Assembly (NCBI GenBank): GCA_016196755.1
Contig: JACPXC010000028.1
Coordinates: forward strand, 1 to 64,000
Origin: Elusimicrobiota bacterium
GTDB taxonomy: Bacteria; Elusimicrobiota; Elusimicrobia; UBA1565
DNA: 64,000 nt
Reading direction: 5' to 3'
Position 1 is the first letter of the stretch. Each line of letters begins with the position of its first letter. The notes beneath the pieces are model-generated. The model was not told where the DNA came from, ran no database searches, and worked only from the letters and a program-made list of their open reading frames with translations. Position numbers and translations under genes: made by a program. Positions 1 through 11,025 of this stretch are shown here, piece by piece.

Positions 1-192
1 ATACCCTTGAATTCCAAGCAACCCTGTGAGACAATCTTCTTGCATCTGGTGCGGCCTCCTTGTCCTAAGCAACAAGAAGTTACCGCATCAGATGTTTCGT
101 TTTACACGCTATTTCCTACCCACAGTATCCCGTCATGAGCCGAATTAGCTTGCTACTTCCGGCTGCGGGAGGTAACGGACGGACCCTGCATA

Positions 193-1164
193 TTATGGCA
201 ACCCGGGCAGCACCTGGTTGACGATCTCCGGGAAACGCGCTCGGTCGGCAGCCGTAGTGGGCACTGGAGGCTGGTCCGGATCGCTATGTGGGATATTTAT
301 CTCGCTGGAGGAATCGAGGGCGAGCAGAGTCCCCTGTCCGGCTAGCCGCGCCGAGTAACGGACCAAAGAGCTGTCCCGCGGCTGGAAGTCCGAAGTCCGA
401 CGCACCTCGCGCCGGGCGAGGAACATGAGCTCTGCGTCGGCAGTTGGGCCAAGCCGGCGGACGCTGATGCGCTCGCGCCGGGTCCGGTTCCCGCCCTGAT
501 CCTCGGTGACGACGTGGACGACGAAGCGCGGCCAGGCCTCTGGGTCCAAGATGTTCTCGGAGCGCCCCTCTCGCGTGATCTTGTCGGCCAGCTCCTGAAG
601 GGAGGGCGTGCCGAAAGTCCGGAGGAACAAGGGGATATCGGCCTGGAAGCGCGCCTGCTCCGCGGGCGCGGGGTTCGCGACCTCGGAATTCCGGCGCTCA
701 TAAACCCCGCGGCGAACCTCGAAGGGGACGCCATCGCGCCCAGCCGTGATGACGCGCGACTCCATACGGTAGCCGTCCGGGAAGAAGCGCCACAGGCGCT
801 CGTGGGCCATGTAGAGGTCGGGGGATGTATCTGCCTCCCCGTGGGTGCCGATGATCGACAAAGCTAACTCAGTGCGGGTGCGGTCCCCATTGACGGCGCT
901 AGGCCCGCGCAAAACGAACTCGGCGCGCTCGTCGTCGATGAGGCTCATCGAGGAAGGGCGCTCAACGATGCGGCGCACGACCTCCGCGAGCCTTCCCGAA
1001 GGGACATTCCGAGGAGCGAGGCGTTGAATGGAATCAACGGCGATCTGTCGGGCTTGCTCCACCGGCATCGCCGGGAAGAGTTGCGCCGCGCTGGGCTCCG
1101 CGTAAATTGCGGCCGCGATTCCCAATACACATATTGCCACAGACGATTTTTTCTTCGCGTTCAT
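193..1164 (-). CDS. Secreted protein of unknown function
   Basis: The 323-residue product starts with a clear Sec signal peptide (basic MNAKKKS, hydrophobic AICVLGIAAAIYA, cleavage near PSAAQ). The mature part is soluble, rich in Arg, Glu and Pro, with no membrane segment and no motif that I recognise. The ATG at 1164 is preceded by a good GGAGG Shine-Dalgarno six to nine bases upstream. A TACCAT hexamer about 40 bases upstream could be its -10 box, so this gene has a leader, unlike many others here. It stands alone, downstream of the FkbM operon on the same strand. The first 192 bases of the window, beyond its stop codon, are less GC-rich and hold no gene I can support. Function unknown; the call rests only on the export signal. 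Confidence 0.7.
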   Translation of the reverse strand: MNAKKKSSVAICVLGIAAAIYAEPSAAQLFPAMPVEQARQIAVDSIQRLAPRNVPSGRLAEVVRRIVERPSSMSLIDDERAEFVLRGPSAVNGDRTRTELALSIIGTHGEADTSPDLYMAHERLWRFFPDGYRMESRVITAGRDGVPFEVRRGVYERRNSEVANPAPAEQARFQADIPLFLRTFGTPSLQELADKITREGRSENILDPEAWPRFVVHVVTEDQGGNRTRRERISVRRLGPTADAELMFLARREVRRTSDFQPRDSSLVRYSARLAGQGTLLALDSSSEINIPHSDPDQPPVPTTAADRARFPEIVNQVLPGLP

Positions 1165-1305
1165 TTTCCTCCGCGTCCCAACTGGAACAGAGGAATGGTA
1201 GGCCAGGCAATGGAAGTTAAATAGGGTCTAGTGGAAGGAGTAGGCCGACCCTACAGCCCCGCGCTGAATGTAGGCCTGCGGGATGTAACGGATGTAACAG
1301 ACTGA

Positions 1306-1323
1306 CACCGCTTAGGAGCGGTG
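1306..1323 (-). terminator. Possible hairpin terminator of the glycan operon
   Basis: CACCGCT and AGCGGTG form a perfect 7-bp stem around a 4-base loop and straddle the stop codon of the FkbM gene. Read on the minus strand the tail is only moderately T-rich, so this is a weak terminator call. On the plus strand the hairpin is followed by CTTTT. Confidence 0.35.
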
Positions 1324-2211
1324 CTTTTCGGGGTGGAGGAAGAAGAAGTTCGTCTCGGTGGTGGCGTCGTCCATGCGGGCGAAGGGCTTGAGCTTGCCGG
1401 CTTCGGCCGTGAAGCATTTGTAGCCCAGGCCGCCCAGCAGGTCGATGATGTCGTTGGGGTGGTAGCCGAAGCGCTCCGACCATTTGCGCAGCATCTCGGT
1501 GAAGATGACGGGGCGATGCCTGCGCAGGGTCTCGAGGCCGCCCCTGAAGGCCAGGAGCTCGCCGCCCTCCACGTCGCATTTCACCACGTCCGGAGGCTGG
1601 CCCAATAGCGAGGCGACGTCGTCGAGACGCTTCAGCAGGCCACGCTGGCGCCCCATGACGCCCTGGCCCAGGTCCGCGGCCGAGGCGTTCGCGGAACCGT
1701 GCGCCGAGATCGTGAACTCGACCTCTCCGGACTTGTCCGAGAGGCCGAACGCGTGCGGTGCCACGGCCGTGGCGCGGTTGAGGGCCAGATGGCGCTCGAG
1801 CAGGGCGAAGGTGCTCGGCACGGGCTCGAAGGCGTGGACCCGCACCCCCTTCACACGGCGGGCCAAGGTCATCGCGTACACGCCCACGTTCGCGCCGATG
1901 TCGTAGACCACCCCTCCCTCGGGGACCAAGGAGCAGAGCATCGCCAGCTCCCCGGGCTCGTAATCGCCGAAGTTGAGCATCTCGTAAGGCGCCAAGCGCG
2001 CGTCGCCGCGCACGGCCAACAGCTTGAGGCCCAGGTCCCGCGTGACGACGAAGACTTCGCCGTCGGCGAGCTCGACTTTGGCGACGTTGGAGCCCTTGAG
2101 GAGCTCGGCGTAATCATGCAGGACGCCGTGACTCTCGGTCATCGCCTTGATATAGGAAGGCTTGTCGAGTTCCTTGGCCCGGAACCGGCGGTTCAGGTCG
2201 GCCGCGCTCAT
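1312..2211 (-). CDS. FkbM-family SAM-dependent methyltransferase
   Basis: The 299-residue protein carries the SAM-binding motif I signature VVYDIGANVGVYAMTLA (about residues 95-115), then the FkbM landmark VVKCDVEGGELLAFRG and a C-terminal block ending TETNFFFLHPEK. FkbM proteins O-methylate sugars of polysaccharides or glycolipids, and some act on small molecules. Its ATG at 2211 overlaps the TGA of the upstream epimerase by four bases, so the two are translationally coupled. It is the last gene of a five-gene operon with a GT2 glycosyltransferase and a sugar epimerase, which argues for methylation of a surface glycan or lipid-linked sugar. The exact acceptor cannot be told. Confidence 0.85.
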   Translation of the reverse strand: MSAADLNRRFRAKELDKPSYIKAMTESHGVLHDYAELLKGSNVAKVELADGEVFVVTRDLGLKLLAVRGDARLAPYEMLNFGDYEPGELAMLCSLVPEGGVVYDIGANVGVYAMTLARRVKGVRVHAFEPVPSTFALLERHLALNRATAVAPHAFGLSDKSGEVEFTISAHGSANASAADLGQGVMGRQRGLLKRLDDVASLLGQPPDVVKCDVEGGELLAFRGGLETLRRHRPVIFTEMLRKWSERFGYHPNDIIDLLGGLGYKCFTAEAGKLKPFARMDDATTETNFFFLHPEKHRS

Positions 2212-3170
2212 AGGTAGCTCTCCACGGTGCGGCGGAACCCCTCTTCGGGCCCGACCTTGGGCGACCAGCCGAGGGCCCGGAGCTTCGACACGTCGGGCAG
2301 GCAGCGGCGGACGGGGCTGGGCACGTAGCCCTCGGACGGCACGGCCCTGACGACGCCTTTCACTCTACCCGGGAAAAGGCGGGCCATCAAATCGGCCAAC
2401 TCCCTGACGCTGAGCTCCGCGGTCTCGTTGGCGAGGTTATACGCCTCCCCCGGCGTCCCTTCGGTCAGCAGCGTCAGCAGGCCGTCGACGGCATCCGAGA
2501 GAAAGCAGAACGACCGGCGGTCGAGGCCGTCGCCCTTGATCGTCACCGCCCGCTTAGCCACCGCGTCGGCCACGAAGTCGGCGAACACGCGCCCGTCATC
2601 GAGCGCCATCCCGGGCCCGTAGGTATGGAAGAGCCGCGCGATGACGGCCGGCAAGCCGTGCTGCCGTTCGTACGCTGCGCACAGCGTCTCGCCCATGCGC
2701 TTGGACTCGGCGTAGCAAGAACGCGAGGCCAGAGGGTCGACCGCGCCCGCCTCGGTCTCCTTGATCGGTTGGCGCGCCTCGGGCACCGAGCCGTAGACCT
2801 CGGCGCTCGACAGGAAGAGGAAACCCTTGGCGCCCCGCTCCTTGGCCAGATCGAGCAGGGCGCGCGTGCCGAACACGTTGGGCGAGAGCACCCCGACCGG
2901 GTCCTTGGCGTAGCGCACCGGGCTGGCGGCGCTGGCCGCATGGACGAGGTAGTCGACCGGTCCGGCGTAAGCCCCGGGCTCCGAGGCGTCCGCGGCCACG
3001 AACCTGAAGTTCCTCCGCTCGCCCGCGCCGAAGCGCTCCCTGGCCTTCGCCGGGTCGCGCCCCAGAGCCACGACCGAGGCGCCCCGCCCCAGCAGTTCCT
3101 CCACGAGGCCCGCCGCCACGAACCCGTAGCCGCCGGCCACAAGGACCGTGGCGCCGGCCAGCGCGCTCAC
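2208..3170 (-). CDS. NAD-dependent sugar epimerase/dehydratase (extended SDR)
   Basis: The 320-residue protein opens with a Rossmann dinucleotide site (VLVAGGYGFVAAGLVEELL) and has the extended-SDR catalytic pair in SCYAESKRMGE (YxxxK) with the upstream Ser in FLSSAEVYGS. The C-terminal part, with RLFHTYGPGM and NLANETAELSVRELADLM, resembles UDP-glucuronate decarboxylases and related nucleotide-sugar epimerases, but the precise substrate is not readable. The start is a GTG at 3170 that overlaps the TGA of the GT2 gene as GTGA, and the stop overlaps the FkbM start. It probably makes or modifies the nucleotide sugar used by the neighbouring glycosyltransferases. Confidence 0.85.
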   Translation of the reverse strand: MSALAGATVLVAGGYGFVAAGLVEELLGRGASVVALGRDPAKARERFGAGERRNFRFVAADASEPGAYAGPVDYLVHAASAASPVRYAKDPVGVLSPNVFGTRALLDLAKERGAKGFLFLSSAEVYGSVPEARQPIKETEAGAVDPLASRSCYAESKRMGETLCAAYERQHGLPAVIARLFHTYGPGMALDDGRVFADFVADAVAKRAVTIKGDGLDRRSFCFLSDAVDGLLTLLTEGTPGEAYNLANETAELSVRELADLMARLFPGRVKGVVRAVPSEGYVPSPVRRCLPDVSKLRALGWSPKVGPEEGFRRTVESYL

Positions 3171-4108
3171 GGCAGGTTCACCGTGTCGGCCACGAAACCG
3201 CGCGGCACGCGCAGGGTCTGCACGAAGATCTTGCGGATGTACTCGCCGATGATCCCGATGGCGAAGAGCTGGGCGCCTGAAAAGAAAGCGATGAGGGTGG
3301 CCAGCATCGTGATGCCGCGCGGCGCCTGGCCGGGCAGGAGGAACTTGCTCGCCACCAGGACCGCCGTGAGCAGGAACCCCAGCGCGGCCAGCCAGAAGCC
3401 CGCCAGGGTCACCATGCGGATCGGGGCGGTGGACGTCGATAGCAGGCCGTTGGCGGCGTAGCGCAGGAGGTCAAAAGGCCCCTGGCTCGAGGTCCCGCCG
3501 GCGCGGGCCGCGCGCCGGTAGGGGATCGCCTTCTGCTTGAAGCCCACCGCCGCGGCCATCCCGCGCAGGTAGAGGTCGTCCTCGGCCGAGCTCAGCATGG
3601 CGTCGAGCGCCCGCCGCGAGGCCAACCGGAACTCCCCGGCATCGAGGTGGACCGGCGCGTCGGAGAGCCGGGCGATGAGCCGGTAATAGAGCCGGCGCAG
3701 GGCCTGGCCGAGGACGCCTTCCTCGCGCCGCTCGATGCGGCCGTAGACGACGTCCCAGCCTTCCTTCCAGCCGGCGATGAAGTCGGCGATGAGCTCGGGC
3801 GGGTCCTGGAGGTCGGCCTGGATGAGGACCACGGCGTCGCCCTTCGCGCGGCCCAGCCCCATCGCGATCGCGCGGTTAGCACCGATGTTGCGCGAGAACC
3901 GCAGCGCCTTCACGGCGGGGTCCTCGGCGCCCAGCCCGCGCAGGAGCTCGAAGGTGCGGTCCGAGGAGCAGTTGTCGGTGTAGATGTGCTCGAAGTCGAA
4001 CTCGCCCTTGAACGGAGCCGCGGCCGCGCGCACGCGGCGCAGGTGCTCGGCGACGTTGGCCTCCTCGTTGAAGCAAGGCGTGACGATCGAGATCAGACGG
4101 CGTCCCAT
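3167..4108 (-). CDS. GT2 glycosyltransferase, DPM1/GtrB-like, with two C-terminal membrane helices
   Basis: The 313-residue protein has a GT-A fold N-terminus (ISIVTPCFNEEANV, then TDNCSSDRTFELL) and the metal/nucleotide motif VVLIQADLQDPPE typical of dolichol/polyprenyl-phosphate sugar synthases. Two strongly hydrophobic segments near residues 225-290 anchor it in the membrane. Such enzymes move a sugar from a nucleotide donor to undecaprenyl phosphate for later use by periplasmic GT-C enzymes. One such candidate is the gene just upstream, 21 bases away. The start is ATG at 4108, and a TATCCT hexamer lies nine bases before it, so an internal promoter is possible. Confidence 0.85.
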   Translation of the reverse strand: MGRRLISIVTPCFNEEANVAEHLRRVRAAAAPFKGEFDFEHIYTDNCSSDRTFELLRGLGAEDPAVKALRFSRNIGANRAIAMGLGRAKGDAVVLIQADLQDPPELIADFIAGWKEGWDVVYGRIERREEGVLGQALRRLYYRLIARLSDAPVHLDAGEFRLASRRALDAMLSSAEDDLYLRGMAAAVGFKQKAIPYRRAARAGGTSSQGPFDLLRYAANGLLSTSTAPIRMVTLAGFWLAALGFLLTAVLVASKFLLPGQAPRGITMLATLIAFFSGAQLFAIGIIGEYIRKIFVQTLRVPRGFVADTVNLP

Positions 4109-4129
4109 AGGCCCCTCAGGATACCAGAC

Positions 4130-5604
4130 TCACGGCGACACCGTCAGCACCATGGCTTTCTCCACGTCGAGCACGCGCACGGAGGGATAGGGCAGGACGC
4201 GGCCGCTGATGCTCACGCCTTCCGGGACGAAGACGACGTCCGGCCGGAGCACGTCCGCCTCCCGGCTCCGGTCCCCGGTCCACACCCGCACCGCGCCGGT
4301 GGCGTCCCACGACGCCAGGAGCAGGGGCGCCCTCTGCCCGACGTAAAATCCCGGCCACCCGATGAGCAGCGTCGCGTCGGGCGGCGCCAGGCCGAGGTTC
4401 GACAGGAGCAGCGCGCGCGCGGACGCTTGGATGCGCGCGGACTCCGCCCAATAGCCGGCAAAGCCCACGTGCGCGGCCATAAACAGCGAGCAGGCCGCCG
4501 TGCCGGCCAGCGCCCAGCGCCGGCGCCGCGCGCCGGCCATCGCCAGAGCGGCGCCTGCCAGGGCCAGCCCGCCCACCGGGACCAGGTTGATGCGGTTCAT
4601 GTGGGTCAGCGGGGTGGGCCGGTAGTCCGAAAGGGCAATCGGCAGGTAGCCGAGGACGAACAGCGCCGCGCCGAAGAGGGCGAGGCGCCGAGCCCGAGCG
4701 CCGGCGGCCTCGGGCCCTTCGGGCAGGAGCTTCCATGCCCCCCAAGGCAGGGCCGCAGCCGCTAGCGCGGTCAGCGGGGCTGCCGCGAGCCCGTCGCGCG
4801 CGCCCAAGAGCGCTCCCTTGACGATGCGCCAGCCAAACGAGGTCTCCAGGGCGCGCAAGCCGACGAGCAAGGCGTTGACGGGCGACAGGAGCAGCTGCTT
4901 GTTGTACTCGACGCCGAAGACCTGGCGCACGACGAAAAAGCGGTAAAAGAGCACGAGCGCCGCGGCCCCCGCCGCGGCCGCCAGGCCGGCGCGCGAACGG
5001 CGGCGCGCCTCCCCTTCCGCGGCCTCCGGCAGGACCGTCCAGGCGAGGAACTGGAACAGGCTTTGGTCGTAGAACGAGAGCGACAGCAGGAGCAGAAGGG
5101 CCGAAGCCCCCAACGACGCGCGCCGGCCGCGCTTCACCCAGTCCAGATGCGCCAGCGTGGCGAACAAAAACAGGGCCCACGACGTCGGGATGATCACCGT
5201 CATCGGCCAGAACAGCGCGGCGTCCTTGTTGGGATAGCTCAGCGCGAACACCGCGCCCAGCGCCGCCGCCCGCGGACCGGCGCCGTACTCGGCCAGCACC
5301 AGGGCCCCGGCCCAGGCCGCCGCGAGGTTGGCGGCCAGCGCCGCGGCCTGCCAGCCCAGCGGCGCCAAGCCGAAGGTCGTATAGAGGCCGGCCAAGAGCG
5401 GCGCGTCGAGCGGCCGGAAATGCAGGGACGGGGAGTCCTTCAGAAGCGCGGCCAGCCTGGCCGCGAAGCCGTCCGGCGCAAAGCGCATGACGCTCAAGAA
5501 CCACCAGTCGTCGTGGTAGAAGCCCAGCTCGGCGATCAGCGGGCCGCCGTAGGCCAAAAACGCCGCGGCGGCCAAGAAAAGCGCCGTCCGCGGACCGACG
5601 CCGG

Positions 5605-5608
<4 letters not shown>
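4130..5608 (-). CDS. Polytopic membrane protein, GT-C glycosyltransferase-like
   Basis: The 492-residue protein has about ten hydrophobic helices and a soluble C-terminal tail of about 120 residues. After the first helix comes LGFYHDDWWFL. An acidic pair in the first external loop is the hallmark of GT-C enzymes, which use polyprenyl-phosphate sugars on the outer face of the membrane. No standard family is obvious, so the enzymatic call is inference from topology, this motif, and the adjoining GT2, epimerase and methyltransferase genes. The GTG start at 5608 overlaps the TGA of ettA (GTGA), so it is translationally coupled to ettA. Confidence 0.55.
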
Positions 5609-7293
<1,685 letters not shown>

Positions 7294-7299
7294 ATCGAC

Positions 7300-7305
7300 A
7301 TGATA
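7300..7305 (-). promoter_or_regulatory. Candidate -10 box for leaderless ettA mRNA
   Basis: TATCAT ends exactly six bases before the ettA ATG, so transcription would begin at or next to the A of the start codon. CTGACC lies 17 bases upstream as a partial -35. No Shine-Dalgarno fits in the six bases. Confidence 0.6.
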
Positions 7306-7359
7306 GCAATTGAGGCGCGGACGGTCAGGGTGCGAGGCTGCGCGACACGTCGGCCTCCA

Positions 7360-9312
7360 CTATGAACGGCCTCGGGAACTCTCCCGGGGCGCGTCCCAGA
7401 GCGACTGGCGGTCCATGAAGCTCGGGAGCAGGAGCTGCAACAGCATGCGCGGATAGTAGCGGGCCGGGGCGTCTTTGTCAGCCATGCGTTCGCGCCGCCA
7501 CTCCAGCTCCGCGGCCAGGCGCTTGAAGCCGAGATATGAGGCCGCGTCGCGCAGGTCGAAGGCCCAGCCGCGCGGCATGTTGATGAGGGCCTGCAGCGAG
7601 GCCAGGGTCAGGAACGCCCCGGCGGCCCAGAGCCAGCCGATCGGCGAGTTGGCCGCGGCGGCCAAGCCGCCCTGTTCGAACAGGTATGAGGTCGCGGGCA
7701 TAGCCCAGGTCCAGAGAGCCGTGCCGGCGGCCAGGAAGGCCAGCACCGAAACGGCCTCAGCCGCCGGACCGCCCAAGGAGATCGCCACGCGCTTCCAGGT
7801 CGACTCCGGCAGCGACTCGAATCTTGTCACCCCGCCGCCGCTGCTCCAGACCCTCAAGGCAACCGGCTTGCCGCCCAAAAGCCAGCCGGTCACCCAGTGG
7901 CCGAGCTCATGGAGGAATACCTGGACCCACAGGTACGCCCGCAGAGGGGCGGCAACGAGGTTCACGAGAAGCTGGAAGAGCGACCCGCCGCCCACGGCCT
8001 CGCGCCAGAGGTCCGGGAAGGCGTTGGCGATGAGGCCGGAGACCGCATGGTCGGTCTGGGTCCGCCCCAGAGCGGCGCGCTCGGCCACGCCCTGGAGGTT
8101 GGCGCGCATCCGCGCGGCCGCCGCCGACGAGCCCGGCAAGCCCTTGAGCACTCCCTTCGCCCAGTCGACGGAGTCGTAGAAGGCGTCGATCGCCCCGGCG
8201 CGCTCCTTGAGGGCGGTATAGAAGCGGCGGGGAGCCGACGGGTCCTCCGAGGTGATGAGCTTCGAGATGGCTTCTGGCTCGAGCGCGGCCACGAGCTCAC
8301 CCACGGGCCCGAGCCCCCCCACTTCGGAGCCCTGCGCCAAGCCGAACTCAGCGGCCCGCCCGGCAGGCAAGACAAGGGCGAAGCTGTGCGCCGGCGTCCC
8401 TTCGACCAGCGGCACGCGGCGCCAGGAGGTCCCGGGCGGCGAGGCCGGGACGTCGGCGGCCACCGAGGCCACCTTGCCCGCGGCGTCGATGAAGACGTAA
8501 TCGACCGCTATGAGCATGTTCTTCTGGATGTACTCGTGGCGGCCGTTGGTCTGCAGCACGAACAGAAGACCGTCTTGGGGCACCCGTTCCCGGCCGCTCA
8601 TCCCGCGCGCCAACTCCTCTTGGCTGACCGCCAGCTCCACCGCAGCGGAGCGCCCTCCGGGAAGGATGAGGCTGGCCGTCCGCGGCCCCGCCGGGACCTG
8701 GAGCAGCGCAAGCCGGGTGCGGCGGTCGGACTCCGCGCCTTGGACCGCGACGTCACCCTGGGAGACCGAGCCGTGATATAGCTTGTCGAGCGCGCGCCCC
8801 GCGTCGGCGCCCTTTTTGGAAAGCTCGACCGCCGTGGAGCGCAGGGTCTCGCGGCCGGGGGCCTTGACGGCGGCCTCGGGGGTCGGGGCGGCTAGGGCGG
8901 AGGGCGCCGCGATGACGCCGCGCGACACCGCGCGGGATTGCATCGGCGACGCCGCGGCCGCCGGCGGCGCGGCGAGGGCTTGCGGCTGGGCGACTGCAGC
9001 ATGGGCGGACGGCGACGCCAGCGGCGAAGCGGCTGCGGCGACGGCGTAGGCCGCGGCGCGGTTGGTAGGAATGGCCGCGGGGACCGGGCTCAGCGCCGAG
9101 ACGCCCAGGGTCGGCACGGAGAGGACGACGGCGTTCGGCGCGGTCTGGCCCAGGGTCCCCGTGCGCGACCCGGCGCCGCCTACGCCCGAGACCGGGGCCT
9201 GTGCGCCGGAGCCCGTGCGCGTGACGACCTGGGCGGCGGCGGGCGGGACGCTCTGGAATACCAGGCCGAGGGCCAGGACCAGCGAGAGCGCGCGGGAGGC
9301 TAGGGTGCGCAT
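7360..9312 (-). CDS. Exported DUF192 domain fused to an M50-type HELGH membrane metalloprotease
   Basis: The 650-residue product begins with a signal peptide (MRTLASRALSLVLALGLVF ... AAAQ), followed by about 170 residues of Ala/Pro/Val-rich low complexity. Next comes a DUF192 domain (about residues 195-325: VELAVSQEELARGMSGRERV, then KNMLIAVDYVFIDAAGKV). After a linker, a membrane region carries HELGHWVTGWLLGG near residue 467, the HExxH zinc site of site-2-protease/M50 peptidases, plus further helices and the segment INMPRGWAFDLRDA, which may supply the third ligand. I chose ATG 9312 because it directly precedes the signal peptide; an ATG-like start 18 codons upstream adds a non-hydrophobic leader. 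Fusion of DUF192 with an intramembrane-type protease is unusual. Substrate unknown. Confidence 0.75.
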   Translation of the reverse strand: MRTLASRALSLVLALGLVFQSVPPAAAQVVTRTGSGAQAPVSGVGGAGSRTGTLGQTAPNAVVLSVPTLGVSALSPVPAAIPTNRAAAYAVAAAASPLASPSAHAAVAQPQALAAPPAAAASPMQSRAVSRGVIAAPSALAAPTPEAAVKAPGRETLRSTAVELSKKGADAGRALDKLYHGSVSQGDVAVQGAESDRRTRLALLQVPAGPRTASLILPGGRSAAVELAVSQEELARGMSGRERVPQDGLLFVLQTNGRHEYIQKNMLIAVDYVFIDAAGKVASVAADVPASPPGTSWRRVPLVEGTPAHSFALVLPAGRAAEFGLAQGSEVGGLGPVGELVAALEPEAISKLITSEDPSAPRRFYTALKERAGAIDAFYDSVDWAKGVLKGLPGSSAAAARMRANLQGVAERAALGRTQTDHAVSGLIANAFPDLWREAVGGGSLFQLLVNLVAAPLRAYLWVQVFLHELGHWVTGWLLGGKPVALRVWSSGGGVTRFESLPESTWKRVAISLGGPAAEAVSVLAFLAAGTALWTWAMPATSYLFEQGGLAAAANSPIGWLWAAGAFLTLASLQALINMPRGWAFDLRDAASYLGFKRLAAELEWRRERMADKDAPARYYPRMLLQLLLPSFMDRQSLWDAPRESSRGRS

Positions 9313-9510
9313 GGCTTCCCTAAGTATGGCCTGGAGCGCTCTCCGGGTCCACGGCCCGAGGCTCACTTCAAAGGGGGTCTAATGGATGGGTCCTTCTGGG
9401 CCTTTGGGCCCGGGTGAGGAGACGGGCTCCGGCCGTCCCGGTCCGACTCCATGACCTGCCCACCGAAGCCCCTTGACTCCCCCCGGCCGCGACTCTAGAC
9501 TACCGGCACT

Positions 9511-11025
9511 ATGCGCGAGACGATCGCTTGGGCCGCCGCCGCCGTCCCCGCGGCCGCGGCCCTGGCCTATCCTTGGTTGCTCTACCATCCGTCGTCCTGG
9601 CCGGCGGCCTGGGCCGGCGCGCTCTGCCTGGCCGCCGCCGCGGCCCTCGGCCGTTCTGCGGGCGGCTTCTGGGACGGGCGCCGCCGTGCGCTGGGCGCGC
9701 TGGCCGCTATCCTCTGGGGCGCTTATCTGCTCTTGTGGAGCCGCGGCCTGACCCTCTGGCTGCTCGACCTGGCCTTCGCGGCGGCGGCGCTCCTGCTCTG
9801 GCTCGGACGCGGTCGCGCGGTCCCGCTGTTGGGCAGCCTGGGCGTCGTGACGGCCATCGGTGCCCGCCATCTCGGCCATCCGGCGGCGGTGCTCGCCGTC
9901 GACCTGCTCTATGCCGCCGCGGCCCTGCGCTACGGCGGCGACGTGGCTGAGCGGCTCGCCCGGCCCGCGCCGTCCGACCACGGGGCCTTGGCGCGCGCTC
10001 GGCGGCTGCGCGGCGCAGGCTGGGCGGCGGGCGCGGCGTTTTTGGCGTTCTTCGCGCTTCACGGCGCCCGACAGACGCTGATGATGGTGTCGCCCGCCCG
10101 GCGCCGGGCCCGGCTCGCGGCGCTGAGCCCTCGCTTTCCCATCCAGGACCCCGGCACGCTCTCGCCGTCGGCCGCCCGCCTCAGGGCGCACGTGCTCGAA
10201 CTCGCGAAGGGCGAGCGCTCGGCCTACGAGCCGGCGGCGCAGCAGCGCGCGCGGCGCTACATCTCCGCGCAGCTGGCTTCGGCGGGCTACGCGGTGCGAG
10301 AGCTGCCCTATGCGCCGGAGCGCTCTTTGGGGTTCGTACGCACGGCTCCGTTCTGCAACCTGGAGGCCGTCGCCCCCGGGACGGGTCCGGCGTGGGTCGT
10401 CGGCGCGCACTACGACTCGGCGCCGGGTACGCCGGGGGCCGACGACAACGCCAGCGGGGTGGCGGTCCTGCTCGAAGCGGCTCGCCTACTGAAGGAAGGG
10501 GCACCGGGCCGCGAGGTCCGCTTCGTAGCGTTCGACGCGGAGGAACCGCCCGCCTTCGGCAGCCGCGACATGGGGAGCTACCGCTACGCGCGAGGGCTCA
10601 GGCGGAAAGGCGTGCCGGTACACGCGCTGGTCAACCTCGAGATGCTCGGCTACTTCAACCCGCGGCCCGGCTCGCAGCTCTACCCGCCCTTCCTGCACCT
10701 GCTCTACCCCGACCGGGGCGACTCGCTGGGCCTCGTGAGCAACGTGCGGAGCGTCCCGCTGATGCGGGAGTTCCTCGCCTCCTGGCGGCGGCACTCCCGG
10801 CTGACGATGCATGGGACCGTCCTGCCCTCGGTGGTCTCCGCGGTGGCGCTCTCCGACCAGCTCAACTTCTGGTCGGAAGGCTACCGCGCGGTGATGGTCT
10901 CGGACACCTCGTTCTTCCGCTATCCCGAGTATCACCAGGGCGGCGACACGGCGGAGAAGCTCGACTACGAGACGATGGCGGAGGCGGCCCGGACGCTCGC
11001 CGCAGTGCTGCGCGAGCGGCGATGA
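9511..11025 (+). CDS. Membrane-anchored M28-family zinc aminopeptidase
   Basis: The 504-residue protein has about five hydrophobic helices in residues 1-190 and a periplasmic or extracytoplasmic M28 peptidase domain after about residue 225. The co-catalytic zinc motifs are visible: VVGAHYDSAPGTPGADDNAS (His and bridging Asp), then FVAFDAEEPPAFGS (the Glu pair), and a late HQGGDTAEKLDYE. M28 enzymes are exopeptidases that release N-terminal amino acids; here it probably trims exported peptides. A TAGACT hexamer lies nine bases before the ATG, so the mRNA has at most a very short leader. The TGA overlaps the ATG of the next gene, coupling the two. Confidence 0.85.
   Translation: MRETIAWAAAAVPAAAALAYPWLLYHPSSWPAAWAGALCLAAAAALGRSAGGFWDGRRRALGALAAILWGAYLLLWSRGLTLWLLDLAFAAAALLLWLGRGRAVPLLGSLGVVTAIGARHLGHPAAVLAVDLLYAAAALRYGGDVAERLARPAPSDHGALARARRLRGAGWAAGAAFLAFFALHGARQTLMMVSPARRRARLAALSPRFPIQDPGTLSPSAARLRAHVLELAKGERSAYEPAAQQRARRYISAQLASAGYAVRELPYAPERSLGFVRTAPFCNLEAVAPGTGPAWVVGAHYDSAPGTPGADDNASGVAVLLEAARLLKEGAPGREVRFVAFDAEEPPAFGSRDMGSYRYARGLRRKGVPVHALVNLEMLGYFNPRPGSQLYPPFLHLLYPDRGDSLGLVSNVRSVPLMREFLASWRRHSRLTMHGTVLPSVVSAVALSDQLNFWSEGYRAVMVSDTSFFRYPEYHQGGDTAEKLDYETMAEAARTLAAVLRERR

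Noticed and set aside
9380-9510. GGGCC/GGCCC hairpin between divergent genes as a terminator
   Set aside because: Both flanking genes point away from it, and there is no T-run.
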